Positions 47,820 to 59,963 of a DNA stretch of 64,000 nt are shown piece after piece. Position 1 is the first letter of the stretch. Each line of letters starts with the position of its first letter. This DNA is from Selaginella tamariscina. Lineage: Eukaryota; Streptophyta; Lycopodiopsida; Selaginellales; Selaginellaceae. The notes under the pieces are model-generated. The model was not told the origin of the DNA. It saw only the letters and a program-made list of their open reading frames with translations, and did not search any database. The stretch covers positions 105,545-169,544 of the forward strand of contig PUQB01000546.1 in assembly GCA_003024785.1 (NCBI GenBank), in the 5' to 3' direction. A program made the translations under genes and the position numbers.

Positions 47820-48899
47820 AGTTGGTGGCGTTTAATCTAATGGGACCTTTTCTGTGGTCGACTAATGGCAACAAGAATGTTGTTATTGCTTCTGACTACC
47901 TAACTTGTTGGTAGAAATTGGTGCTCTTGCTAGTGTGATTGCCTTTCATATTGGCCAATTTCTCCTTAATTGGTCGTGTTTTAGAATTTTTGTCTGGAGT
48001 GGATTCTTTCGGATAATGGTCATGTGTTTATTGCTGAGGCATTTCATATTTTTATTTCTCAGCTGGGGATATGCCATACCTTCACAAGTACTTATCATTC
48101 TCAGATATATGGTTTGGTGGAACGGCTTGTCATGACTTTCAAGGGGATGATTGCAAAATACTTGAACTTTCAACATTCGGATTGTCATTTCTCCGATATG
48201 CTTATGTCACTAGAATACAAAGTTCCGTTGGTACTTTGCCATATAAGCTCTTATATGGTCATGATCCAGTGCTACCAACGGAGTTGGGTCTACCTTCTCG
48301 CTTGTCACGAGTTGCTGATGCTAGGGCCCGACATCGGTATCTGACGAGCATTCTTCCATTGGTCCAAGCGGAGTCTACAGAACACTTGAGCTGCATACAA
48401 GTGGGACAACAATGGTGCTACAACTCTCATCATTGTCCACTTGTGGAGTATAAGGTGAATGAGTTGGTATTGGTTCGTTTTCTCAAGCTTACGGTACATG
48501 GTTTAGCCAAAAGTCTCTTTACTTAGTAAAAAAAGACCATATTGAGTGCTACAACAGGTAGGACCATAAGTTTATGAGGTTGGCACCATATTCAACCTGA
48601 TCCTTTAGAGATTGTGTATGTGCAATGGTTAAAACGTTTTACACAACAAGGTCAAGAACATGTTATGCCCCTATAAATCCACCAATGCCTCCTCCTAATG
48701 TTCCTCTTAATCTAGACCCATTTACTAGAAAACCCTAAACTTTTCATCCTTTTGAGAGGAAGGGATTATATAAGATCCACCTGTAGGGCTGCATGTGTAT
48801 ATACTATTGTTATTATCATAGTAGATTTTGATATATATCGAAGTAAATTCATCATTTTTTTATATATAAATTAGGGTTTTTGGGCTAATGATATACTCT

Positions 48900-49666
48900 C
48901 ACAATCTGAAATACTAGAATCATCTGAAATAACAATCAGAAAACACACGCACACACAATATACAACTCCTGCTAAAAAATCAATGTTGATTCTTCTAATC
49001 AGTGTTTTGCTTCTTGGGTTGTGTCGAATTATCTTCTGCGTAATTTGCGCTTCATCTTTGCAAAAACAGGAATGCTGTACCCTAGTTACTGAGTACTTTT
49101 TATTATTCTCTTTATATTATTATTATGCTTGATTATACTTATAAATTATCTTAGTATTATGTTTGCTTTATTTAATATGAAAAACCCATTTATTTATAAA
49201 TTATAATACCATATACTTATATTCAGAATTAAACTTGAACATTCAGCTGTTATTCAAATAAACAATATACACAGACGGATGTATATATATATGTATAGTA
49301 CGTGTGTGTGAGAGAGAGAGTGTGTGTGTATAGAAATCATAATATAGTAGAATTAAAGTTTCTTGGTTTAACAAACACATCAAACCATGTTCTCTCTCTT
49401 GCTTATTGTTTACAAGAATAATGCTCATATATTTATGAAAAAATCAATATAAACAGCATGGTTTGTTTAGAAGCAGAAAGTAGGTTTAGAGGCAATCCCT
49501 CTAGAAGGTGTTCATGACTTCTTTGAAGCCTTGATAAGATGAATTAGTCTTTTGTCGGTCTTAGGGTCGTATCTTGGTTTCGTCTTAAGCTTCTGTGGCT
49601 TATACTTGAGTAGATTACGTTTGATAGGAACATTGTCGTCCAAAAGCTCATCATCGGCATTTAGGG
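48900..49666 (-). pseudogene. STK19: STK19 fragment, minus strand (exons 1-3)
   Basis: Minus strand, in order: exon 1 from 49,666 after TTTACAG to about 49,508, in clean frame (ALNADDELLDDNVPIKRNLL, then KYKPQKLKTKPRYDPKTDKR, then LIHLIKASKKS-stop); an exon-5-like scrap near 49,250; exon 2 at 49,074-48,970 with shifts; and the start of exon 3 at 48,923 (DDSSISD) after TTTCAG. It stops where the gypsy relic begins. Exon 1 here is the best-preserved exon 1 in the window and lets the other copies be read. Calling this block STK19's first exon is inferred from its constant position before the recognisable exons. Confidence 0.75.
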
Positions 49667-49981
49667 CTGTAAACACATTTCCCTAAAATGCGTGGTTATA
49701 TATAACTCAATTAAAGGTAATTTCAGTTTAACCTAAGGACATTAAAGGTTAAGCTAAGTTACAAATTATAATTAATTTAAGTAATATATTTATCCGCTTT
49801 AATCGCATATATGTGGGCCGTTTTATCAAGTATTTTAGGGTTTGTGTTTATTATCGTTTACTATGTGACTGCAACTTTCTTTATTTAAAGAAAAACTTTT
49901 ATGTCAAGTTTTAGAATTACATTAAAGTTAAACATTAAGAAACTAGTGGTTAACTATTCTCTACAATGTATTTGTATGTAC

Positions 49982-51050
49982 ATAACATCTCTCTCACTCA
50001 CACACACACACATCTTCCACAAAAGCTTATTATATATTTTATTAATATATTAACCGCATTAAACTTAATGTAATAAAGAACAATTAATTAACTATATTTA
50101 TTCAATTAAGAATAATTAACTAGATTCTATATTTATACATCCTATCTATTGGTGATACATAGAAAAAAATATTGTATTATACCATATATAATGACTAACC
50201 CATATTCTAGCGCGCACACACTACGTAAACACATTTTAAGAATATTATATATTAAATGCCCATATTTCTAACTTTTAGATGGATTTATATGTTTTCAGTT
50301 AGAATGGATATTAATAACTAATTATGTATAATGAATTCATTTATAATAGAAATCTAAAATTATTTAATTAATTATTATAAACTATTGGTTGTTACATTCA
50401 AAAAGTGTGATTTTAATTGTACATTTCTATAATAATATTAACAATTAATAATATATTGTTAATATTGAAACTAAAAACTTTGTTTCAATGATTACCTAAT
50501 AACATAAATTAAACTGTAATGAAATACAGTAAGTGTTTATTACACACATATAAGCATACTGAATATAGGATATATGTGTGTGTGTGTGTGTGTACCGTTG
50601 CGATTTCATGTATTCTAATGCTCTCTCTCTCTCATGTAATTATAGATACTATACATATACACATATATATTATACATCTATGTAACTGTTTATTTGAATA
50701 GGTGACGAAGAAGCAGCTACTTTATACGAATGTTCAATTTAATGACATAAATATATTTAATTTGCATATATTGTCGTTTTAATGGTAAACGTTACAAGTT
50801 TGGTAATCAGACTAATTCTTCATCTTACACCATGCAAACATTAAATAATGAGATAATTATATTTAAGTATTTCTTTAAGTACAAATAATAATATAGAAAG
50901 AATGTAAAGTCAATATGTTACCTTACAAGAACAATAAAAGAATTCACTTATGTGTGCGCACTTGTTTTCTAGTTATAATTTCAGATACGACGGGTGCATT
51001 GTAGTTCACGCTCACACGAATGTCAAAACTCGACCAGGTTTATTGAAATT
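49982..51050 (+). repeat. STK19-associated module a (exon-5-like and exon-3-like fragments)
   Basis: Starts at cataacatctctctcactca and runs through a conserved AT-rich spacer to an exon-5-like motif (50,702-50,740, gtgacgaagaagcagctact) and an exon-3-like piece ending actcgaccag at 51,038. The same order recurs at 59,964-61,040 and, with deletions, 61,985-62,917. It lies immediately upstream of the fullest STK19 copy. Confidence 0.75.
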
Positions 51051-51286
51051 AAGAATAATTTAATTAGAAAATTATACATGTGTATATACTACATACATAA
51101 CATGGGGGTTAAATAAAGAAAGTTGCAGTCACCTAGTAATAAACACAAAACCCTAAAATACTTAATTACTTAAATTATATAACTTAGCATATACCGTAGC
51201 TTAACCTTTAATGTCCTAAGGTTAAACCAAAATTACCTTTACTCTAGTAATATATAAACACACATTTTAGGGAAATGTGTTTACAG

Positions 51287-51658
51287 CCCTAAACGACAAT
51301 GATGAACACATGGGCACTTGAGCTTTTGGATAACAATGTTCCGATCAAACGCAATTTACTCAAGTAGCTTAAGAAGAAACTAAGATACGACTTTAATACT
51401 GACAAAAGAATCATTCATCTTATCGAGGCTTTAAAAAAGTCACGGACACATTCGAAAGGAATTACCTCTAAACCTAATTTTTGCTTCTAAAACAACTATG
51501 ATGTTTATATTGGTTTTTCATAAATATATGAGCATTATTCTTGTAAACAATAAGCCAGAGAGAGAACATGATTTTATGTGTTTAGAAACTTTAATTCTAC
51601 TATATTATGATCTGTATACATACACTGAAAAGGTAGTGTGTATTCTAATTAATGCTTG

Positions 51659-51691
<33 letters not shown>

Positions 51692-52256
51692 ACACACACA
51701 CACACACACACGTACTATACATATTATACCTCCGTCTGCGTATATTGTTTATTTGAATTAGAGATGATGAAGCAAAATTTTGAATATAAATATATGGTAT
51801 TATGATAATTTATAAATAAATAATTTTTTTATATTGAACAAAGCATACATAATACCAAGATTATTTTAAAACAGTGAAACATTTATTAAATATAAATACT
51901 AATATAAAGAGAGTAATAAAAAGTATTCACTAATTAGGGTTCAGCATTCAAAAGATAAGCGCAAATTAGACGAAGAACACGCAGAAGAAAATAATTCGAC
52001 AACACCCAAGAAGGAAAACACTGATTTAGAAGCATCGGACATCGATTTTTAGCAGGTACTGTATATAGTGTGTGTGTGTGCTAATTTGTGCTTGTTTTTT
52101 AATTGTTATTTCAGATGATTCTAATATTTCGGATACTATGGTTGCATTGCGGTTGATGCTCACACAATTCCCAAAAATCGACCAGGTTTGTTTTAATTAA
52201 GATTAATTAACATTCTAAATCATATACATGGATATATATATGGTATATTGAGGAGG

Positions 52257-52287
<31 letters not shown>

Positions 52288-52857
52288 ACTCACACACACA
52301 CACACACACACACACACTGTATACATATACTTATGCACCAGTTAAACATGTCAGATTAATTTGCGGCCTTTTGTGTTACGTACACAACTCTACAGCAGTG
52401 TCAAGGATCGGACAACAGTTGACAGAGAGTTAGAGGTAAACTTACATGGTTTGATTATAACTGATTCATATACATATGCATACTTTGATGTGGGTATGCT
52501 TATATAAATTAGTTATTTATTTGAATTATAGGTGATGAAGCAACGGCAGGTGATACGCATGTTCAAGTTAAATCTGGACAGGATGACTTTGCAATTATGC
52601 TATTGAGGATTATGTATTTCAGGTTGTGCATATACTGCGCTAAGTCATCATTCCTAATGATTATTTATGAAATGTTTATTAAAATTTAATTACAGATTAA
52701 GGCAGCTAAAGAACAAATGGAAAACAAGCATGGTGTGGATGTCACGCTCGTGTTCGATGGTTTCAGTCTCATGTGGTTGGTTCCCACGTAGATGTCTCAA
52801 TTTCGAATTCTCATTTGGTAACACACACACACACACACAGTATCATGTGTTGCATAT

Positions 52858-52902
<45 letters not shown>

Positions 52903-53153
52903 ACACACACACACACACCACAACACACACAGCATACATGGATATATAAATGCATAGGTGCATATACACACTGTTTATTAGTTTTTACAATTTCCTTATT
53001 CTTAGATTAGTTTACTTTCTGAGGGTGGAGAAGTAACAGATAAACAAGTTTCTGTGTTGATCAACGCTGGACTCCTGGTTAGTTTTGTTTGTCTATTGTG
53101 TGTGTGTGTGAGAGAGGAGAGAGGGAACTCCTGGTTAGTTTTGTTTATCTTGT

Positions 53154-53187
<34 letters not shown>

Positions 53188-53575
53188 AGAGAGAGAGAGA
53201 GAGAGGAGAGAGACAGAGTGCTAGTTTTTAAGGTGATACAAAACAGGTGCGGCAACTTGCTGATTCTGATCACTATTGGTTTTCCATACCCGGCATTGGT
53301 TCGATTATCAAGAATCTCACCCAGGTGTGTTTATATTAATAATAATTAAATTTAAATAATATATGAATTAATTTTTATGGTAGGGAAGGAAAGAAGTATT
53401 ACAGTTTTTAAATAAGCGAAAATATAAAGAAGCTTTGGTTTCACAACTTGAGAAAACAAAGCTAAGATACTCATCACTTGGAATGAGGTTTTCACATAAG
53501 AGATTTATTGGGTCGAGTTCGATTCTCTCTTCCCAAACACCGTCTGGAACTTTGATCCGCCTTGCAAGGAGATAA
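51287..53575 (+). CDS. STK19: STK19-like winged-helix protein, fullest copy, frame-broken
   Basis: STK19, once described as a kinase, is a winged-helix DNA-binding nuclear protein linked to transcription-coupled repair. Exons: 51,287-51,450; 51,955-52,055 (KDKRKLDEEHAEENNSTTPK); 52,115-52,185 (DTMVALRLMLTQFPKIDQ); 52,355-52,435 (LRPFVLRTQLYSSVKDRTTV); 52,532-52,622 (VIRMFKLN, GQDDFAIM); 52,696-52,817 (KAAKEQMENKHGVDVTLVFD); 53,006-53,077 (LLSEGGEVTDKQVSVLINAG); 53,247-53,324 (HYWFSIPGIGSIIKNLTQ); 53,384-53,575 (GRKEVLQFLNKRKYKEALVS, then SSILSSQTPSGTLIRLARR-stop). Splice sites are canonical. The FSIPGIGSIIKNLTQGRKEV stretch matches the human AVPGAGRFIKYFVKGRQAV region. Faults: stops in exons 1 and 2, a base missing twice in exon 5, frame breaks in exon 6, and FHIRDLI read as FSHKRFI in exon 9. 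It may be the parent of the surrounding fragments, or one more damaged copy. Confidence 0.85.
52255..52318. repeat. (CT)n(CA)n microsatellite in STK19 intron 3
   Basis: CT run then CACTCACT and CA run, between exons 3 and 4. A similar CT-CA compound lies at 51,660-51,711 and 52,859-52,930, always inside introns of this copy. Confidence 0.9.
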
Positions 53576-55195
53576 TATATGATATTCGCTTCAATAAACT
53601 TAAATAAAACCTAATTTTTTATTTAAATTCCGTGTGTGTGTGTGTGTATCTATATGTCCATTAGTTTTACATTTATACTTTGATAAGTAAAATATGGTAT
53701 AATAAACTTTAAAATAAATATTTTTTAATTTTAATTTAATGTATGTATATATATTAGCAAAATAATTTCTAAAATATAAATATATAATAAATACAGCCAC
53801 ATCATAATTAATAAATATACTGACCTTGTTTTAAACCTTTTTAATTTTAAACTTAATATGCACATTTCTTTTAAAAATTATATTTTAAAATGAGAAAATT
53901 TTAAAACAAGCTCCTTTGAATTGTATATATAATATTAAATATGTATATTTATATATAGCAATTTGAAAGAATAATATCATATTATTTTTATTTATGAATA
54001 GAATCGATGGGTTAATTGAAGAGATGCAAAAACCTCGAGGTTATTTAATATTAATAATAATATCAATATTTCTATCACAACACACGCACGCATGCATTGA
54101 GATACGCACAAATGGACGGTGAACATTGTGTGTGTGGGAGTATATTACCGTATATTCATTAAACCTCGACGGCTGGAACTAATTTAACTATCTTAATGCT
54201 AAGAATCAACCAGCATATACACATTGACAGATTCTTTCTTCTACTCTGTATATACAATAGTACATGTATATTACGTATATCTGTTTGTCTCCTCTAATGG
54301 TTCTCTCTCTATATCACTCTCTCTATATATATGCACGTGTCGCGTGTGTGTGCATAGACACAGGTACACGATGGAGATGGAGAACAATATGCTAAGTGGA
54401 AAGTATACAAGGCTTTGTAGCCTTTTAGCTGTGTAATAGTACCTGTTCCCTTTATATGCAGACCACGCAACTTCGATATACTGTACATATAGATATTATC
54501 CTGCATTTGTATTTGCCTTAAAACACACACACACACACACACACTATGTACATATGTATCTCCAATGGTGTTGAAGCAGTGCAAGAGTAGTTGGGTTCTT
54601 ATTTGAAATACATGACTTTTTAAACTTTGTGATAAATATACAAATATATAAACTATATAAAATATATAATATGAATCAAAAGCTATAATAATATTATAAC
54701 TTAATATAATATTATTATATTAAGTTATGTCTGCTTGACATGGCATAATAGTCACAATAAGAATAGAATCCAATGGAAATTTGTCTCATTTGCAACAAAT
54801 CTGTTGTAACTTAAGCATATGAACGAACATTTTTAACACTAGTATTTTTTAAATATACAACAAAATTTAATGACATATGGGTATATCAATTTATCCTAGC
54901 GGATGTGCAGCTATGGAAATTATACTTTAAAAATTTAAAATTTAAGTATTATATTCTCAATATTATATTATAAGATTATAAAATATCTATAAATAGTATA
55001 CATGAGTGTATATTCATATATGATATTTTCTAATCTTATAATATAAATTGTTGTTCCAATGAATAAATATTACCAAAATACGATTTTCTTAACCTTTAAA
55101 TAATGAAATGATTTATATTATTATTCAAGCATTTCTTTTTAAGTATAATAATAATAATATAAAGAGAATAATAAAAGTTTTCACTAACTAGGGTA
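53576..55195. repeat. 3' flank of STK19, duplicated at 56,731-57,600
   Basis: 53,620-54,540 realigns in order with 56,765-57,590, including atatttctatcacaacacac, tatatgcacgtgtcgcgtgt and the (CA)n block. Together with exons 8 and 9 this makes a segmental duplication of at least 1.2 kb, with the second copy shorter. No gene is visible in the flank. 54,600-55,195 is AT-rich without recognised content. Confidence 0.7.
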
Positions 55196-56730
55196 CAAGC
55201 ATTCTTGTTGTTGCAACAAATTAAATGAAGAACGCAATAAGCAAAACAATGACTTAGAAGCATCAGACTACTGTGTGCGTGCGTGTGTCTGTATTGTGTG
55301 TGTATGAATTATCATTTCAGACGATTCTAATATTTCAGATATAATGGGTACATTGCGGTTGATGCTCACACAATTCCCAAAACTCTGTGTGTGGTGTGTG
55401 TGAGTGTGCGTGTGCGCTTGTGCATGTTTGGAATAATATATAAGGAATATTCCTAATAAACTTAATCAGAAATTACATTTTAAATATTGTTAAAAGAAAG
55501 TGCCACCTGAATTCGGAGTGAGTTAAAAACATTTTTATTGTAAATGTCAAATAGTTTTTTATATGAGGTTTGTTAATAATTTACCACGTTCATAACTATT
55601 TACCCATAATGATGCGTATATTCTTGTAGAAGAAAGAATATGTAGTGTGTGCGTGCGTGTATGTTTTTGTGTGAGTTTCTTCACAAGAAAATAAACAATA
55701 TTCATAGGTTGGAAGCTCCTGTAGTTTACAGCATTTTAATAGATCTTAAACTTATTTTATAATATGAAAATTGTATTATTTGAGCATTTGTAATCCTGAT
55801 TGATTTTGCAATAATGAATTATGTTATAAGATTATAAAACCATTACAATATAATATATATGAGTATATATTCATAATTTGACTTAAAATAATTTGATATC
55901 AATAATGAAAATCGCCATACATATTCCGAGATGAGTAACTTTTTATGTAAAGTTTCAGAATTACATTAAAGTTAAACATTAAGAAACGAGTGGTTAACTA
56001 TTCTTTACAATGTATTTGTATTTACTAATATCTATCTCACTCACTCACACATCCACACACACGCACACATCTTCACAAAAGCTTATTATATTTTATTAAT
56101 ATATTAACCGCATTAAACTCTGTTTCATATAATACATGATTAATGTAATAAAGAATAATTAATTAGCTATATTTGTTCAATTAAGATTAATTAACTAGAT
56201 TTCTATATTTATACATCCTGTCTATTGATGATACATAGAAAAAAAAATATTATATTAATACTATTAATGCTATGCTATAAAACCCATGTCCTCACACATA
56301 CACAAGTAAACACATTTTAAGTATATATGATATATTAAATGCCCATATTTATAATTACTATAAATTACTATAATTACTAATCTGATTATTTATAATTGCC
56401 ATAATTACTAATGATTACTATTGGTTTTTCATACCCGGCATTGGTTCGATTATCAAGAATTTCACACACGTGTGTTTATATATATTTATAATTAATATTA
56501 TAGTTAAATTAATAATATATTAATTAATTTTATGGTAGGGAAGGAAAGAAGTATTACAGTTTTTAAATAAGCGAAATTATAAAGAAGCTTTGCTTTCACA
56601 ACTTGAGAAAACAACACTAAAATACTCATCACTTTGAATGAGGTTTCACATAAGAGATTTATTGGGTCGAGTTCGATTCTCTCTTCCCAAACACCGTCTG
56701 GAACTTTGATCCGCTTTTGCAAGGAGATAA
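55196..56730 (+). pseudogene. STK19: STK19 fragment, plus strand (exons 2, 3, 8, 9)
   Basis: Exon 2 remnant 55,196-55,270, exon 3 at 55,321-55,386 (TLRLMLTQFPK), then no exons 4-7. Instead a spacer related to 49,920-50,400 lies at 55,930-56,370. Exon 8 is at 56,412-56,470 (YYWFFIPGIGSIIKNF) and exon 9 at 56,539-56,730 (GRKEVLQFLNKRNYKEALLS, a stop, then MRFHIRDLLG). Exon 9 keeps FHIRD, which the fullest copy lost, but shares with it one missing base after that motif, so both derive from a copy that already had the lesion. Confidence 0.85.
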
Positions 56731-57933
56731 TATATGATATTCGCTTCAAACAAAACCTAATTTTTTATTTAAATTCCTAGTGTGTGTGTGTTATAGGTAT
56801 ATCTATACGTCCGTTAGTGAAAGCTTACATTTATACTTTGATTAATAAAATATGGTATAAAAAACTTTAGAATGGAATATTCTTTAATTTAAATTTTTTT
56901 GTGCAAGGTTTTAGAATATTCCAATCTGTGTGTGTGTGTGTGTTTAATATAAATATGTAATAAATACAGCCACATCATAATTAAATAATATACTAGCCTT
57001 GTTTTTATATTTAAACTTAATATGCACATTTCTTTTAAGATTATATTTTAAAATGAGAAAATTTTAAACAATCTCTGTGACTTAAATATGCATATTTATA
57101 TATGGCAATTTGAAGTAATAATATCATATTATCTTATTTATGAATAAAATCGCTACTCAAAACATGGGTTAATTGAATAGATATGCAAAAACCTAGAGGT
57201 TGTTTAATATTAATATAATAATTTTAAAAAAAATAAACATTTAAGAATGAAAAGAAAGTGCAACAGCTTGAATGTTTAAAATTTCAATATTTCTATCACA
57301 ACACACGCACGCATGCGCACAAATGGACTTTTTTTATGTTGCATTGTGTGTGGGAGTATATTATCGTATATTCATTAAACCTCGCTAATTTAATAATCTT
57401 ACTGCTAACAATCAACCAGCAATTTTTTCCCCTACTCTGTATATACAATAGCACATGCATATTTACGTATATACGTTCCTCTATAATGGTCACTCTCTTA
57501 TATATATGCACGTGTCGCGTGTGTGTGCATGGACACAGGTACACGATGAGACTGCATTTGTATTTGCCTTAAAACACACACACACATAATAACAAATTAT
57601 GTACATATGTACCTCATACATATATATGTATATTTATATTAAAAATCTAAATGATAAAGTTTTTGCTCTCATATCAAATAACACACATGCACGCACATAT
57701 CAAAGTTTAGTATTAAAATAAATTTGTTTTTATAAAAATTTCTTTCTTAAATAAATCTTAAAAAGAAGTAGGGACATCCTCTCTCTCTTGAATGTGTTAG
57801 TGTTATGTGTCGTTATACAGCAAAGCAATGTTCAAGTTTAATTCTTAACTTAAGAAGAAACCATCTGAAATATTAATTAAAGAGCACACACACACAAACA
57901 ATATATGTATATAATAAAGACACACGCAATTAT
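56731..57933. repeat. Duplicated 3' flank of STK19, second copy
   Basis: Counterpart of 53,620-54,540, truncated near 57,600. The remainder is AT-rich with a CA block and contains no gene. Confidence 0.7.
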
Positions 57934-58219
57934 CTGATGCTTCTAATCATTGTTTTGCTTCTTTCTTTGCAAAAACAAGAATGCTTGTACCCTAAATAGT
58001 GTATACTTTTATTATTCTCTTTATTTTTATTATTGTACTTAAATAAATACTTGAATAATGAATATAAATTATCTCAATATTTAACAGTGGTATTTTGCTT
58101 TGTTTAAAATTAAGAAATCATATTAATTTAGCAAACTCATAACATTTATCGTTGAACCATATATTTATGTCCGATATTAAACTTGAACATTCGTATAAAG
58201 TAGCTGTTGCTTCATCACC
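57934..58219 (-). pseudogene. STK19: STK19 fragment, minus strand (exon-5-like and exon 2)
   Basis: Reverse complement of the gtgatgaagcaacagctac motif at 58,219-58,182, followed on the minus strand by an exon 2 remnant at 57,990-57,934 that keeps the gaagcaaaacaatgattaga stretch. About half of exon 2 is deleted. Confidence 0.7.
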
Positions 58220-58234
58220 TATTCAAATAAACAG

Positions 58235-59963
58235 TATACATAGATGTATACTGTCTATGTACAGTAGCTAACTTACACGAGAGAGAGAGAACGCTGTGAA
58301 TGGGAAATTATTAGAATACACACAATCACAACTATATCTTTTCAGTGAGCGCGTGTATGTACACACACAGATTATTAGACAGAAAGAGAGACAGACAGAC
58401 AACAGATAGATGGATAAGCACACACACACACATATATTCCTGTATATATTCAGGATGCTTATATGTGTGTTGCTACAAATGTTTTTCAGTTTCAATATTA
58501 AAATATTATTATAAAATGAAAGGTATCTAAAATATATTTAATTGATTGGCTTGTTACATTCAGAAAAGTGTGATTTTAATTGTACATTTCATAATTTAAT
58601 TCATGTGTATAGATTCAATTGCCATATATAGATATAGTTTTTTATATCATATTTGGAACCTTGCTTTGATAAAATTTCTCATTTAAATTATAAATCTTAA
58701 AAAAAGGTGTAAATAAGTTTAAATATAAAAAAGTTTAAAGCAAGGTTACTATAATTGTATATTTATATTTAACAATTATTTTGCTGATATGCTATAATAT
58801 GCGTGTGTGTAGTTTGCCCAAGGGAATATTCTAAAATCTTTGGTATTGGTAACTGTTAGAAAACGGTCGTGGTTTAAAATGTATAATATATTAAACATAT
58901 GGTGTAGCACAGTGGCTGTTTTTTAAGGTGGTTAAGAGAACACATATTGCTTTTGATGCATGGAGGATATTCCTAGTCAAATTAACGATTAACTTATGAA
59001 CAGAAAAGCTGTTTGTAAAACAATGTAAATATTATGTGAATCATTTAATTATTTCATTATATGTTTCATAATTGTCAAAACAGCTTATGAACACAGAAAC
59101 ATTACATAAGTCATTTAAGTTACTTTATATATGTATAATAGTAACAAACCATAAAATAACCAAAAATTTAGAAAAAAAATTGAAATAATACACATGTAAG
59201 GAAAATCGAACATATTAATTTGATTCACACTAACTTTATATAAAGCAATAAATTAACTATTATATGTTCTCAATAATTTTTATTTATAATTATAAGATCT
59301 AAAATTAAGGGTCTATTCACTTACCCTTCATTTTTAAATTTCTTAAGTAAAAGGATTCAAATCCTTAAATTTTTTTAAGGATTTAACCATTATTTAATTA
59401 GTTAAGGGTTTGTGAGAATGGACTCTGATGTATATTTTTAATAAAACCAGAATGTTAATCTGTTCACAAAGTACGTATCAAAAACTTATTAAAATAAACT
59501 CTCGTCTGAACTCTGTGAGTATATTCCGGCAAGAAAAAAGAAATAAGACTTACAATCTTTTTTCTGTTGTAAAGAAAATGCTTTCTCTTACACGCACACG
59601 CACACAGTATTCGTCATCCTGATATCATTATTATAGTTATAAAACATTTATAATATATATTAATACATATTCATATAAACTAGAATTATTTCATATCGAT
59701 AATTACAATTGTAATTTCCAAGCCCTGATTGTTTTGTTATAAAACATTTACAATATAATATGTATTAGTATATTTATAATATATGTTAAAATTCTTTTAT
59801 ATTGAATAATGAAAAATCGCCGTCAATTATTCCGAGGTGAATAACTTTGATGTAAATCTTTAATATTACATTAAAGTTAAAAATCAAGAAACTAGTGGTT
59901 AAATATAATAACGATAATAATAAATGTTAGAAAAAGTTTTCTATAATGTATAGTTTTGTATGC
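58235..59963. other. Non-coding region between STK19 fragments
   Basis: AT-rich, with short repeated phrases such as ttacattaaagttaaa near 59,866. The stretch 58,500-59,600 shows no relationship to the other STK19 modules and no gene. Confidence 0.55.

Larger units (their letters stand above)
44670..48800 (+). mobile_element. Ty3/gypsy LTR-retrotransposon relic (RT to integrase)
   Basis: Degraded pol region in the plus direction. 44,680-45,020: reverse transcriptase with LYEFLVMPFGLSNAQATFQD and FIDYVLIHSD where YLDD-type sequence is expected. 45,020-45,240: FKCIF, TYLGYHISHKGLEVD, FLSKVQYLGHF. 45,270-45,720: RNase H with PCILRVDASNISLGGVLMQE and YDFKVVHRLG. 46,090-46,200: integrase zinc-binding region, FYWPKMQGDV, HSCVWC. 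47,820-48,480: integrase core split by a solo LTR, with FNLMGPF, DNGHVFIAE, TSTYHSQIYGLVER and PYKLLYGHDPVLP. Many stops and shifts; gag, protease and its own LTRs are not seen. It lies between two minus-strand STK19 fragments. Domain order marks Ty3/gypsy (Metaviridae); inactive. Confidence 0.88.
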
